Numbered from the stretch's first letter, positions 1-8,645 are shown. The stretch is DNA of 64,000 bases from Chryseobacterium sp. JJR-5R (GCF_034047335.1 NZ_CP139137.1:3534001-3598000); one strand, 5' to 3'. Program-made: numbers and translations. The notes: generated by a model from the letters alone, not told the origin.

Positions 1-656
1 TGGCAAAACAACTGTTATCAGATATAGAAATCAATGCTTATGTGTCTTCCGTAGGGGAAATTTTCTGCGAAAAACCTTATCAGGCACTTGATTTCTCAAA
101 AACCGAAAGCAATGAAGTCCGCTGCCCGGATGCGGAAACTGCTGAAAAAATGATTGCCAGGATCAAAGAGATCAAAAAAGAAGGAAATACCATCGGCGGA
201 ACCATTACCTGCGTGATTAAAAACGTCCCTGCAGGAATCGGCGAACCCGTTTTTTCAAAACTCCAGGCAGAACTGGGCAAAGCGATGCTCAACATCAATG
301 CGGCAAAAGGCTTTGAATACGGAAGCGGTTTCTGCGGAGCAAAGATGACCGGAAAAGAACACAACGATCTGTTCAATGAAGATTTTACTACGAAATCCAA
401 TCTTTCAGGAGGAACCCAGGGTGGCATTTCAAACGGAATGGATATTTATTTCCGCGTAGCCTTCAAACCTGTGGCAACGGTCCTGAGGCCTCAGGAAAGT
501 GTGGATAAATACGGGAATCCCGTTATTGTGGAAGGAAAAGGGCGCCATGACCCCTGTGTGCTTCCGAGAGCAGTGCCCGTTGTGGAAAGCCTGGCCGCTT
601 TTGTGCTGGCAGATTTATTCCTGATCAACAAAACAAGAAATATCAATAATTTTTAA
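1..656 (+). CDS. aroC: Chorismate synthase, C-terminal part
   Basis: The window opens inside this gene; the frame is open from base 3 with no start in view. About 217 residues are present of the roughly 355-360 usual for the family. The enzyme removes phosphate from 5-enolpyruvylshikimate-3-phosphate to make chorismate, the last common step to aromatic amino acids, folate and menaquinone. It acts in the cytosol with reduced FMN. The text contains the family glycine-rich stretch [11 protein letters not shown] and the late signature [16 protein letters not shown], whose Arg-His-Asp-Pro core is diagnostic. The next gene starts 17 bp downstream, so co-transcription with the two thioredoxin-fold genes is possible. 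Identity is firm; only the N-terminus is missing. Confidence 0.97.
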   Translation, partial: AKQLLSDIEINAYVSSVGEIFCEKPYQALDFSKTESNEVRCPDAETAEKMIARIKEIKKEGNTIGGTITCVIKNVPAGIGEPVFSKLQAELGKAMLNINAAKGFEYGSGFCGAKMTGKEHNDLFNEDFTTKSNLSGGTQGGISNGMDIYFRVAFKPVATVLRPQESVDKYGNPVIVEGKGRHDPCVLPRAVPVVESLAAFVLADLFLINKTRNINNF

Positions 657-673
657 ATATAAATATTTTAGAA

Positions 674-1237
674 ATGAAAAATTACTGGGAAAAAAGCATC
701 TCTTTTGAGGAGTATGTGGAAACCGGAAAACAGAGACTGGCCTATCCTGCAACGCAACAGGAAACCGATTACAAGCAATACTACCAGCTCGGCCTCCAGA
801 GAATTGAAAGAACGTTAAAAAAATACGTTCCGGACGAAAACCAGCTGAAAGAACTTGAAGCCAAAGGTTTTGACGGAAAAATCCTGATTGTTTCAGAAGT
901 ATGGTGCGGCGATGCAAGCGCAACCGTTCCTGCATTGGTTAAATTTTTTGAAGGTAAAAATGAAGTCAGGATCTTTCTCAGGGACAGTGACAAAAGCTTA
1001 ATCAGTCAGTTCCTTACCAACGGAACTGAATCTATCCCGAAAGTCATTATCCTGGATAATGATTTTACCGTGAAAAATTCCTGGGGACCGCGTTCGCAAT
1101 ATGGAAAAGAACTGCTGATGAAACATAAGGCAGACCCTGAAAATTATACGAAAGACCTTTTTTATAATGAGCTGCAGCTATACTATGCCAAAAACAGAGG
1201 TAAAGATGCAGTTCAGGAAATCCTGGAACTGCTGTAA
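674..1237 (+). CDS. Thioredoxin-family protein with a single-Cys WCGDA site
   Basis: This 187-residue cytosolic protein has no signal peptide. The first ~65 residues are helical, followed by a thioredoxin-like core. The active-site position reads EVWCGDAS (W77, C78, G79, D80, A81). The second Cys of a WCxxC site is therefore replaced, so disulfide reduction by the normal two-Cys route is not possible at this site. A likely cis-Pro loop is seen in ESIPKVIILD. The text fits the Thioredoxin_9 family common in Bacteroidota, whose substrate is not established. It lies between aroC (17 bp) and a TlpA-like gene (18 bp), probably in one transcript. Fold confidence is high; function is unknown. Confidence 0.85.
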   Translation: MKNYWEKSISFEEYVETGKQRLAYPATQQETDYKQYYQLGLQRIERTLKKYVPDENQLKELEAKGFDGKILIVSEVWCGDASATVPALVKFFEGKNEVRIFLRDSDKSLISQFLTNGTESIPKVIILDNDFTVKNSWGPRSQYGKELLMKHKADPENYTKDLFYNELQLYYAKNRGKDAVQEILELL

Positions 1238-1255
1238 TTCTTATTAAAAGTTAAA

Positions 1256-1795
1256 ATGAAAAAAAACATCATTTATCTTGTATTGATTGCCATTATCGGA
1301 GTAATTGCTTTTGTTCCGGGCGTGAAAGAAAAATTACAGGACGCCTTCTTTCCGGTTGCCGCCATTGAAAATGCCGTTCATGTAGGCGATGAAGATTATG
1401 ATATTGAACTTCAGGGGATCAACACGCCCAGCACCAATCTTAAAAAATTTAAGAACCGGGCCGTTTTCCTGAATTTCTGGGGAACCTGGTGCCCTCCGTG
1501 CAGAAAAGAATGGCCTTCTATCCAGAAATTATATGAGACGAGAAAAGATCATGTGGATTTCGTATTAATCGCGATGAACGACGAAGAGGCAGCCGTAAGA
1601 AAATTCCTTAAGGAAAACAACTATGATGTCCCGGTATATATCGCCCAGAGCCCGATCTCCGAAAAAATCCTGCCGAAAGTTTTCCCTACAACTTACCTGC
1701 TGGATAAAAACGGCAGGATCATCATTAAGGAAGATGCTTCAAGAGACTGGAATACGGAATCCGTACACCAGTTTATCGATAATATTATTAAATAA
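1256..1795 (+). CDS. TlpA-like membrane-anchored thiol-disulfide oxidoreductase
   Basis: This 179-residue protein has an N-terminal hydrophobic segment (about residues 4-20) that can serve as an uncleaved anchor or signal. An AhpC/TSA-Redoxin fold follows, facing the periplasm. The active site is WCPPC (C79, C82) inside FWGTWCPPCRKEWP, with the cis-Pro loop VFPTTYLLD. TlpA/ResA proteins reduce disulfides in exported apocytochromes or other envelope proteins; the exact partner here cannot be told. It directly follows the WCGDA thioredoxin-fold gene (18 bp), which makes a two-gene redox unit behind aroC. A haem-maturation role in support of the cbb3 oxidase encoded at 56594 is possible but is inference only. 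Confidence 0.9.
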   Translation: MKKNIIYLVLIAIIGVIAFVPGVKEKLQDAFFPVAAIENAVHVGDEDYDIELQGINTPSTNLKKFKNRAVFLNFWGTWCPPCRKEWPSIQKLYETRKDHVDFVLIAMNDEEAAVRKFLKENNYDVPVYIAQSPISEKILPKVFPTTYLLDKNGRIIIKEDASRDWNTESVHQFIDNIIK

Positions 1796-1877
1796 TCTTT
1801 TAACTAACATTATAATAAGTTGGTACAGAATTTGAGAAATATACAGTTCTGAAAAATTATTTAATCAAACACCAAAA

Positions 1878-2225
1878 ATGAAGTATTCAAAACTGAATCT
1901 GGCGAAAGAAGCGATTAGCCACAGGGGGTTTATCAGAAAGATTCCTGATATTTTCAGGATGGTAAAGATGTGGAAAAAAGGGCAATACCCGGTAAGATCC
2001 ATTGATATCATTCTGCCTATGTTGGGACTGCTATATGTCATCTCTCCTATTGACCTCCTTCCGGATTTCGCCTTACCGGTTTTAGGAATTATGGATGACC
2101 TTGCCGTACTGTCGCTGGTTATCCCGAAGCTGGTAAAAGAAGTGGATAAGTTCCTGATGTGGGAAACCGAGAAAAAGTACAGTTCAGCCGGTGCAAAAGT
2201 AATCGACGCTGAAATCGTAAAATAA
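1878..2225 (+). CDS. DUF1232 (YkvA-like) small membrane protein
   Basis: This 115-residue protein carries the DUF1232 core: a hydrophobic stretch with YVISPIDLLPDF followed by IMDDLAVL, at about residues 48-77. The family is small and predicted to be membrane associated, and its role is not known. The preceding gene ends 82 bp upstream. A strong hairpin starts 3 bp after the stop codon, so this gene likely closes the transcriptional unit that begins at or before aroC. Confidence 0.88.
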   Translation: MKYSKLNLAKEAISHRGFIRKIPDIFRMVKMWKKGQYPVRSIDIILPMLGLLYVISPIDLLPDFALPVLGIMDDLAVLSLVIPKLVKEVDKFLMWETEKKYSSAGAKVIDAEIVK

Positions 2226-2227
2226 TG

Positions 2228-2252
2228 AAACCATCCTCAGGGATGGTTTTTT
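2228..2252 (+). terminator. Rho-independent terminator after the DUF1232 gene
   Basis: A 9-bp perfect stem AAACCATCC / GGATGGTTT with a 4-nt loop is followed by a T run. The same 9-base arm recurs in the terminators of both tRNA-Gln genes (55532 and 55724). Confidence 0.9.
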
Positions 2253-2348
2253 GTGAATATAAAAGACCTGAACTCTTTCTTTTTAATTTAACATCTGTTT
2301 TAATTCACTATTTACCTGTAAAGTAAGCCTACAATTGACACCTGAACC

Positions 2349-2379
2349 TTTCAGTCTTCATATCAAATCCTTAAATTTG
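2349..2379 (+). promoter_or_regulatory. Promoter for the UMP synthase gene
   Basis: The -7 element TAAATTTG at 2372-2379 fits the Bacteroidota consensus TAnnTTTG. A 3-of-4 match to the -33 TTTG (TTTC, 2349-2352) stands 19 bp upstream. The start codon is 20 bases downstream. Confidence 0.55.
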
Positions 2380-2399
2380 CAACATCTAATAAAAAATTA

Positions 2400-3779
2400 A
2401 TGGAAAGTAAAAAAGAATTTTTCCTGGAGTGCTATAAACTGGGCATTATCAAATTCGGGAGATTTATCCTGAAAAGCGGCATTGAAAGTCCGTTTTATGT
2501 AGACTTACGGCCTTTGGCATCAGATCCTAAAATCCTGAAAAACCTGGCTAATTATTTGCTGGAAATGCTTCCTCTGGATAATTTTGATCTGATCTGCGGG
2601 GTTCCCTATGCAGCCCTTCCAATGGCTACTGCCATGTCTCTGGAAAGTTACATTCCGTTAATTATTAAAAGAAAAGAAGCCAAAAACTACGGCACCAAAA
2701 AGCTGATTGAAGGCATCTACCAGAAAGGGCAGAACTGTTTATTGGTGGAAGATGTGATTACCTCAGGGAAATCTTTGATCGAAACCATTGCCGAAGTAGA
2801 GCAGGAAGATCTTAAAGTAGCTGACATTGTGGTGGTTTTAGACAGGGAGCAGGGCGGAAAACAGCTTCTTGAAAGCAGAGGCTACCGCGTTCATACCCTT
2901 TTCAATATTTCGGAGGTCTGCACGATTCTTAAAGAAACAGGAGAACTGTCAGATGACGAAGTGAAAAGAATCCAGGACTTTTTAAAGGGCAACCATATCA
3001 ATTTTGAAGAGAAGACAAGATGCTCCTATGAACAGAAACTGGATACCGCACAGCATTCCGTTTCTAAAAAACTGCTGGAAACCGCTCTAGCCAAACAGTC
3101 TAACCTGATTGCTTCCGCAGACGTAACCACGACCCGGGAATTGCTGGATCTTGCTGAAAAGGTAGGCCCTCATATCATTGCCCTGAAAACCCATGTTGAT
3201 ATCATCTCTGATTTTGAATATGAAAAAACCATTACGCCGTTAAAAGAACTGGCCGCAAAACACAATTTCCTCCTGATGGAAGACCGTAAGTTTGCAGATA
3301 TCGGGAACACCCAGGAGCTTCAGTTTACAAGCGGAATTTTCAACATCACGGATTGGGCAGATTTTGTGACTTCCCAAGTAATCGGAGGTTTTGAATCGCT
3401 GGACTGCTTCAGGAATGTAGGCGTTGTAGCCATTATCGGGATGTCTTCAAAAGGAGCATTAACCACTTCCAGTTACCGGGAAGAAGCATTGAAAGTAGCT
3501 TCGTCCCATCCTAACGTAATCGGAGGTGTTTCACAAAACCCGCTTCCTGAAGAAATGCTGCTTTTTACTCCGGGAGTGAATCTGGCGGACTCAGGTGACG
3601 GGAAAGGTCAGCAGTACAATACCCCTGAACATGTTTTTAAAATGCTCCATACAGATTTCATCATCGTGGGGAGAGGAATTTATAAATCTGAAAACCCTGC
3701 TGAAGCTGCAGTTACATACAAAAATGAAGGCTGGAAAGCTTACTTGGATTCTTTAGAAAAAAAATCAATCCAAAACTAA
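2400..3779 (+). CDS. pyrEF: Bifunctional UMP synthase (orotate phosphoribosyltransferase / OMP decarboxylase fusion)
   Basis: This 459-residue fusion covers the last two steps of de novo UMP synthesis: orotate plus PRPP to OMP, then decarboxylation to UMP. Residues ~1-200 are the phosphoribosyltransferase, with the PRPP loop LLVEDVITSGKS at 114-125. Residues ~210-459 are the decarboxylase, with the catalytic array DRKFADIGNT (D295, K297, D300) and the phosphate-gripper region IIVGRGIY near the C-terminus. The domain order (transferase first) and the decarboxylase text (KTHVDII, DRKFADIGNT, GQQYN) resemble animal UMP synthase more than the usual separate bacterial PyrF. It is a single gene with its own promoter. 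No other pyrimidine gene is in the window. Confidence 0.95.
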   Translation: MESKKEFFLECYKLGIIKFGRFILKSGIESPFYVDLRPLASDPKILKNLANYLLEMLPLDNFDLICGVPYAALPMATAMSLESYIPLIIKRKEAKNYGTKKLIEGIYQKGQNCLLVEDVITSGKSLIETIAEVEQEDLKVADIVVVLDREQGGKQLLESRGYRVHTLFNISEVCTILKETGELSDDEVKRIQDFLKGNHINFEEKTRCSYEQKLDTAQHSVSKKLLETALAKQSNLIASADVTTTRELLDLAEKVGPHIIALKTHVDIISDFEYEKTITPLKELAAKHNFLLMEDRKFADIGNTQELQFTSGIFNITDWADFVTSQVIGGFESLDCFRNVGVVAIIGMSSKGALTTSSYREEALKVASSHPNVIGGVSQNPLPEEMLLFTPGVNLADSGDGKGQQYNTPEHVFKMLHTDFIIVGRGIYKSENPAEAAVTYKNEGWKAYLDSLEKKSIQN

Positions 3780-3810
3780 ATACTCCGGATTAAATATCTT
3801 AAAAATAAGT

Positions 3811-3818
3811 TATATTTG
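3811..3818 (+). promoter_or_regulatory. -7 promoter element for the M1-like gene
   Basis: TATATTTG matches TAnnTTTG and ends 17 bases before the TTG start at 3836. This supports that start. No clear -33 element is seen. Confidence 0.45.
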
Positions 3819-3835
3819 ATGTTTTATCAGGAATA

Positions 3836-6652
3836 TTGAAAAAGATTAGCATTTGTCTTATTTTATTTGTGGGTGTTGCAGAAGTTTCTGCACAGAAAGA
3901 CAGCATTTATATTGAAGCCAGATTGTCTTCAGATAAAAGGATGCTTGATGTAAATGAAGAACTGGCCTATCACAACCATTCCGGAAAGGATTTACAGACG
4001 GTAAAACTTTTGAACTGGGTTTCTGCCTATAACAGAAGAGAGACTTCGCTGGTCTACAGAAAACTGGAAGACCGGAATACGGATCTCCATTTTGCAGAGC
4101 AGCACGAGCTTGGAAAGTTAATAAGCTTACAGGTAAAAAATGCTGATCAGGAAATACCTGTTAACGAAATTTCTGATGAAAACCTTATGCTTCCTTTAAA
4201 AGAAGCACTGGCACCCGGAGCGCAAATAAAGTTTCAGCTGCACTATCGGATCCAGCTTCCCGACCGGAAATTTACCGGCTACGGAACTTCTGATACCCAG
4301 GTGGCCTTAAAATACTTCTTTATTGTTCCGGATCACTTTGATCCGGACAATATTTCCACTAGGAAATATGTGGATATTGAGGAAGCTGTAAACTTCAACA
4401 CCTACTGGACCGTAAATTTTGACCTTCCGGTTAATTATTTTATTGAAAGCAACCTGCAGCAGGTCCAGATGAATTCCTTTAAGGGTTATCTTGACTCAGA
4501 TCCGGAATTTCTGATTTCCCAGAATGAATATCCGTCCATAAGAGTCAATACTGACGGTACGGATACCGAAATAAAATTCGGCTACAATCTGAAGCCGGAG
4601 GAAAAGCAGAACCTTGAATTTTACCTTCCTCTGCAGTTAAAATTTATCAAGGAAAAAACCGGTCTCGTTCCGGAAAGGCTTTTTATTTCTGAAAAGTTCA
4701 GGTCTAAAGAAGACTTTTTCGGGAATAATGACATTTCCTTCTGGAAGTTCAGGTTCAAGCTTTTTACTGATGCGGAAAAAGCTGATCTGGATTACTTCGG
4801 GATCATTGCCAAGAAAATTCTGGATGAAAGTATCATTACGGACAAACAGAATAACCACTGGTTTAAAAACGGTTTAAAATCTTACCTTGAAATCCAGTAT
4901 TTAAAAAAATTCTATCCGGATACCAAACTGCTGGGGGCACTGCCCGAAACCAAAATTTTCGGGATAAAACCCTTAAAGCTGTTTCATGCCTCGAACGTAA
5001 AGCTTACCGAGCGCTACGGCCTGACCTATCAGTACATCATGTCCCAGAATCTGGATCAGAAAATTGATGAGAAATATGCTGTCCTGAGCAATTTCAATGA
5101 TATGGCGATCAGTAACTTTGAAACCGGGACTTTATTCAGTTACGCAGCAGATAAAATGGGCTATGAAAATTTTGATGATCTGGTACAGGAGTTCATTTCT
5201 AAAAATACAGACAAACAAACAGATCCGAGGGAATTTCTAAAAGAACTGGCTGAAAAAGATAAGCGGAATGCCTATCTCCAGGATTTTATACAGCACAAAA
5301 ATAGAGTAAATTTCAAGCTCAAAAGATTTAAAAAGGAAGGAGATTCCCTAAACGTTAAAATCAGTAAAAACACACTGGAAGAAATTTCTGTGAAACTGCA
5401 GACAGAAACAAGAGAGGGCGAAAAAAAGGAATACTGGATTGATACTGCCGGTGAGGATAAGACAAAAACGGTTTCCATTCCTGCCCTGGATGTCTATAAG
5501 ATTACCCTGAATGATGACTACATCTTTCCGGAAGCCAATTACAGGGATAATTTCCTGTACGCGAAAGGCCTGTTTTCAAACATGAGGAAGGTCAAACTAA
5601 AGCTCATCAAAGATATCCCGAATCCTGAATTTAATGAAATCTATATAAACCCGAGGATACGTTTCAGTAATACCTATGACAAATTCCTGATCGGGTTCAA
5701 CTTTAAGAACCAGTCGCTTTTCGATCAGAAATTCCTGTACTCCGTTACGCCTACCTACAGTACCGGAACGGGTAAACTGGTAGGTTCAGGAGCGGTAGCC
5801 TATTCTTTCCTGCCCGCAGAGAGCATGATCAGAAGCTTAACCTTCGGAGTTTCAGGCTCCCGGTTCCATTATGATTATGACCTGGCCTATAAAAAAGCAT
5901 CAGTTTACTCCAATATCAGTTTCAGGAAAAACCCGAGGAGTACCGTAAGCCGAGGCATCAGTATTTCCTACAATTATTTTGAGCGTGACCTTAATGCCGA
6001 AATGATCCTCAGAAATGATTATGACCGGTACAACCTGTGGAGTTTAGGATATGGGTATTCTGATAACCAGAGCATCCATGAAAAGAGCTTAAGTGTAAAT
6101 ACCCAGCTCATGAAAGATTTTAACAAAGTGACCGCCGAAGGCTTCTACCGTTGGGAATTTGCCCCGAGACAGAAATTAAGCGTGCGGCTTTTTGCAGGGT
6201 ATTTCATCAAAAACAATACACGGAACAATACTTTCAACTATGGTATTTCCAGGGTTTCAGATTATTCTTTTTCCTATAATCTCCTGGGGCAGAGTGCTAC
6301 AGGCGGTATTTTGTCTCAGCAGTACATCCTGGCGGACGGAGGTTTTAAATCATTCATTCCGGGAACTGTAAATAAATGGATCACTTCCGTCAATGTAGAC
6401 ACAAGCGTCTGGAAAATCTTTCATATTTACGCAGATGCGGGTGTATACCAGAACAGCAGCCGGCCTACTCAATTTATCTGGGACAGTGGCGTAAAAGTAA
6501 GGGTAATTCCGGATTTCCTTGAAATTTATTTCCCGGTACAGTCTTCTTTAGGTTTCGAGCCAGGCTTCAAAGATTATGCAAGACGCATAAGATATACCCT
6601 TATTCTCAATCTGGGTTCCGTTATCAACGCAGCCAGAAGGGGCTGGTATTAG
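3836..6652 (+). CDS. M1-aminopeptidase-like protein without HExxH, fused to a C-terminal outer-membrane barrel
   Basis: This 938-residue exported protein starts with TTG. The signal peptide is residues 1-19, ending EVSAQ. Residues ~20-300 look like the beta-rich N-terminal domain of M1 metallopeptidases. Residues ~339-360 (WFKNGLKSYLEIQYLKKFYP) resemble the M1 segment after the zinc site (W..EG.A.Y.E). No HExxH motif is present anywhere, so zinc peptidase activity is unlikely. From ~590 to the end the text alternates as in transmembrane strands (INPRIRFSNTYDKFLIGFNF onward), which suggests an outer-membrane barrel. The stop is 8 bp from the convergent gene at 6661. It could be a peptide-binding or structural surface protein; the function is unknown. 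Confidence 0.7.
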   Translation: MKKISICLILFVGVAEVSAQKDSIYIEARLSSDKRMLDVNEELAYHNHSGKDLQTVKLLNWVSAYNRRETSLVYRKLEDRNTDLHFAEQHELGKLISLQVKNADQEIPVNEISDENLMLPLKEALAPGAQIKFQLHYRIQLPDRKFTGYGTSDTQVALKYFFIVPDHFDPDNISTRKYVDIEEAVNFNTYWTVNFDLPVNYFIESNLQQVQMNSFKGYLDSDPEFLISQNEYPSIRVNTDGTDTEIKFGYNLKPEEKQNLEFYLPLQLKFIKEKTGLVPERLFISEKFRSKEDFFGNNDISFWKFRFKLFTDAEKADLDYFGIIAKKILDESIITDKQNNHWFKNGLKSYLEIQYLKKFYPDTKLLGALPETKIFGIKPLKLFHASNVKLTERYGLTYQYIMSQNLDQKIDEKYAVLSNFNDMAISNFETGTLFSYAADKMGYENFDDLVQEFISKNTDKQTDPREFLKELAEKDKRNAYLQDFIQHKNRVNFKLKRFKKEGDSLNVKISKNTLEEISVKLQTETREGEKKEYWIDTAGEDKTKTVSIPALDVYKITLNDDYIFPEANYRDNFLYAKGLFSNMRKVKLKLIKDIPNPEFNEIYINPRIRFSNTYDKFLIGFNFKNQSLFDQKFLYSVTPTYSTGTGKLVGSGAVAYSFLPAESMIRSLTFGVSGSRFHYDYDLAYKKASVYSNISFRKNPRSTVSRGISISYNYFERDLNAEMILRNDYDRYNLWSLGYGYSDNQSIHEKSLSVNTQLMKDFNKVTAEGFYRWEFAPRQKLSVRLFAGYFIKNNTRNNTFNYGISRVSDYSFSYNLLGQSATGGILSQQYILADGGFKSFIPGTVNKWITSVNVDTSVWKIFHIYADAGVYQNSSRPTQFIWDSGVKVRVIPDFLEIYFPVQSSLGFEPGFKDYARRIRYTLILNLGSVINAARRGWY

Positions 6653-6660
6653 AAACAGGA

Positions 6661-7542
6661 TCAATCCCTGACAATTCTTTGGGAAACCGGTGAATTATTG
6701 ATCATCCCGTTTACGGTATATTTCCCTTTCGGTAATTCGGTAAGGTTAAGTCCGTAGGAAGTTTTCGTCGGCGACTGCATGACCACCTGCCCGAATTCAT
6801 CATATATTTTTACGTTCTGCACTTCACCGCCAAAAACGATGTCATTGTTATCTTTAACAAAAGGATTAACGATAAAATTGAATTTTGAATAATTAAAATC
6901 CACATCAGCCAATGCCTGGGTTCCGGCTGTGGAATTAACGGGATTTACAGGAGCTATGATAAAATCAGCAGTATTGGTATTGGTGCCGGCTGTATTATCA
7001 AGTACTCTTTTAAATGCGGTAGCCGCTGTAGGGGAAAGGCCTGCCGTTGTTCCTGCAAACTGAACAGATGTTCCATAAGCGGCAAAATCTATTACGTGGG
7101 CATCATCAGTATTGGTAACCTGCAATGTATTTCCGGCCAATGCTATTTTACCTGATGCCATATTGAGGTTCAGTCCTGCAGAAGCATTTTGGCCTTGGGA
7201 ACCATAAAAATACAAAATATTACCGGCTATAAAATCCGGAGCCGGAAGGCTGCTGACTCCTCCCCCACCTGATCCTTCCTGAATAAGATAACTCTGTCCT
7301 GAAGACAACGTAATATCAGGCAGAATATGATATTGGTCGAAAGTTCCGTCTGCATCTGCATACTGCAGCGTTGCGCCGCGTAAAGAAACGGTTTCAGCAC
7401 CTGTATTTTTCAGAATAACATAATCATTTATTAAGGTAGATCCCGCATCACCGCCGCCGCCGTAGATTTCACTGATGACAATCTGTGCATGAGCTGATGC
7501 CGCTATTGATACGATGCCTAAAAGAATAGATATTTTTTTCAT
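6661..7542 (-). CDS. Secreted lamin-tail-domain protein with type IX sorting tail (paralogue A)
   Basis: This 293-residue protein has a signal peptide of residues 1-19 (ending AHAQ). A lamin tail domain follows, beginning IVISEIYGGGGDAGS and continuing through ~130. The middle is low in complexity (Ala, Thr, Asn rich). The last ~70 residues form a type A type IX secretion tail (VKIYDEFGQVVMQS ... PKGKYTVNGMI ... SQRIVRD). In this phylum such proteins cross the outer membrane by the Por/type IX system and stay on the surface or are released. Lamin tail domains in bacteria often accompany exported nucleases or adhesins, but no enzyme domain is seen here. It is the neighbour and clear paralogue of 7697-8521. 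Confidence 0.85.
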   Translation of the reverse strand: MKKISILLGIVSIAASAHAQIVISEIYGGGGDAGSTLINDYVILKNTGAETVSLRGATLQYADADGTFDQYHILPDITLSSGQSYLIQEGSGGGGVSSLPAPDFIAGNILYFYGSQGQNASAGLNLNMASGKIALAGNTLQVTNTDDAHVIDFAAYGTSVQFAGTTAGLSPTAATAFKRVLDNTAGTNTNTADFIIAPVNPVNSTAGTQALADVDFNYSKFNFIVNPFVKDNNDIVFGGEVQNVKIYDEFGQVVMQSPTKTSYGLNLTELPKGKYTVNGMINNSPVSQRIVRD

Positions 7543-7642
7543 AATGATGTGTATTGGTACCCTCTGGAAATTACAAAAACGATACCATGTTGACAGAATA
7601 CATATAAGGTATGGCCCAAAACTGCTTAACTTTCAGATAAAT

Positions 7643-7672
7643 AAAAACAGCCGCTTCAAAGAAACGGCTGTT
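7643..7672 (-). terminator. Terminator of lamin-tail paralogue B
   Basis: A stem AACAGCCG / CGGCTGTT lies 24 bp beyond the stop of the minus-strand gene at 7697. It is followed on that strand by a T run (the A run at 7643-7647). Confidence 0.8.
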
Positions 7673-7696
7673 ATGTGTGGTATCTGAAAACTTAGA

Positions 7697-8521
7697 TTAG
7701 TCTTTCAGAATTTTCTGAGAAACAGGCTTGCTGTTTACTGTACCCGTTATGATATAGTTCCCTTTCTGTAATTCGGCAACATTCATAGATTCATTTTCTC
7801 TTACAGAAGCTGTTTTTACGATCTGGCCTGTCATGTTATACACTTTTACATCTTTAGCCTCGGCACCGAAAGTGATTTCGTTGGTTTTAACGAAAGTGTT
7901 TTTCACGAAAGTTCCTTTTGCTTTTGATAAATCGGTAACTGCTAAGCTTCCTGAAGCAGAGTTTTGAGGTGTTGGAGTTCCTGCAACAAAGTCAGAAGCA
8001 TTATTATTTGAATCTCCTGATGTTCTTGCAATTGAATTGACATTAGATGGAGCCGGAGCCGGTCCTGTCCCTTCAAATTGATTAGCAGTTGTTCCAAAAC
8101 CAACAAAATCAATTACACTTGCAGCAGTAGGGCTGGTAATTGAGGTAGCACTGGAAGTTAAAGCAACCTTACCGGCTGTTCCTGATAAATTTATACTTCC
8201 AGATGCATCAGTGGTAGGAAGATCTGCACCATTAGCTCCTCCAGCTTCTGCGATCAGATATGTTTTTCCCGGTGCTAAAGTAATATCAGGTAAAGAATGA
8301 GTGTTTGTTCCTCCATTAAATGTTCCTGCGGCAGAAGCATACTGAATAAATGCGCCTGTTAATGTAACAGTACTGCTCCCAACATTTTTTAATTCAATAA
8401 AATCATTTTTATATGAAGCACCTGAATTACCTCCGCCTCCATACACTTCATTTATTACAATTTGCGCATTCGCAGCAGTTGAAATAGCAACAATACTTAA
8501 AACTGTAAAGACTTTTTTCAT
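7697..8521 (-). CDS. Secreted lamin-tail-domain protein with type IX sorting tail (paralogue B)
   Basis: This 274-residue protein has a signal peptide of ~19 residues (ending ANAQ). A lamin tail domain begins IVINEVYGGGGNSG. A Ser/Ala/Thr/Asn-rich middle follows, then a type A type IX tail (VKVYNMTGQIVKTA ... LQKGNYIITGTV ... SQKILKD). It shares architecture and much sequence with 6661-7542, so the pair probably arose by tandem duplication. Each has a separate transcript, because a hairpin lies between them. The gene reads AT-richer than the neighbouring long envelope genes. Its role on the cell surface is unknown. Confidence 0.86.
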   Translation of the reverse strand: MKKVFTVLSIVAISTAANAQIVINEVYGGGGNSGASYKNDFIELKNVGSSTVTLTGAFIQYASAAGTFNGGTNTHSLPDITLAPGKTYLIAEAGGANGADLPTTDASGSINLSGTAGKVALTSSATSITSPTAASVIDFVGFGTTANQFEGTGPAPAPSNVNSIARTSGDSNNNASDFVAGTPTPQNSASGSLAVTDLSKAKGTFVKNTFVKTNEITFGAEAKDVKVYNMTGQIVKTASVRENESMNVAELQKGNYIITGTVNSKPVSQKILKD

Positions 8522-8645
8522 AACGTAAAATTTTAATTATTAATAATTTGTAGGGCAAAATTAAGTCATTTTTTTAATTTAAGACAATAAAGAGATTAAT
8601 TTTTTGTTAATAATACTAAAACCCTTTCCGTTAAGTATTTTTAGT

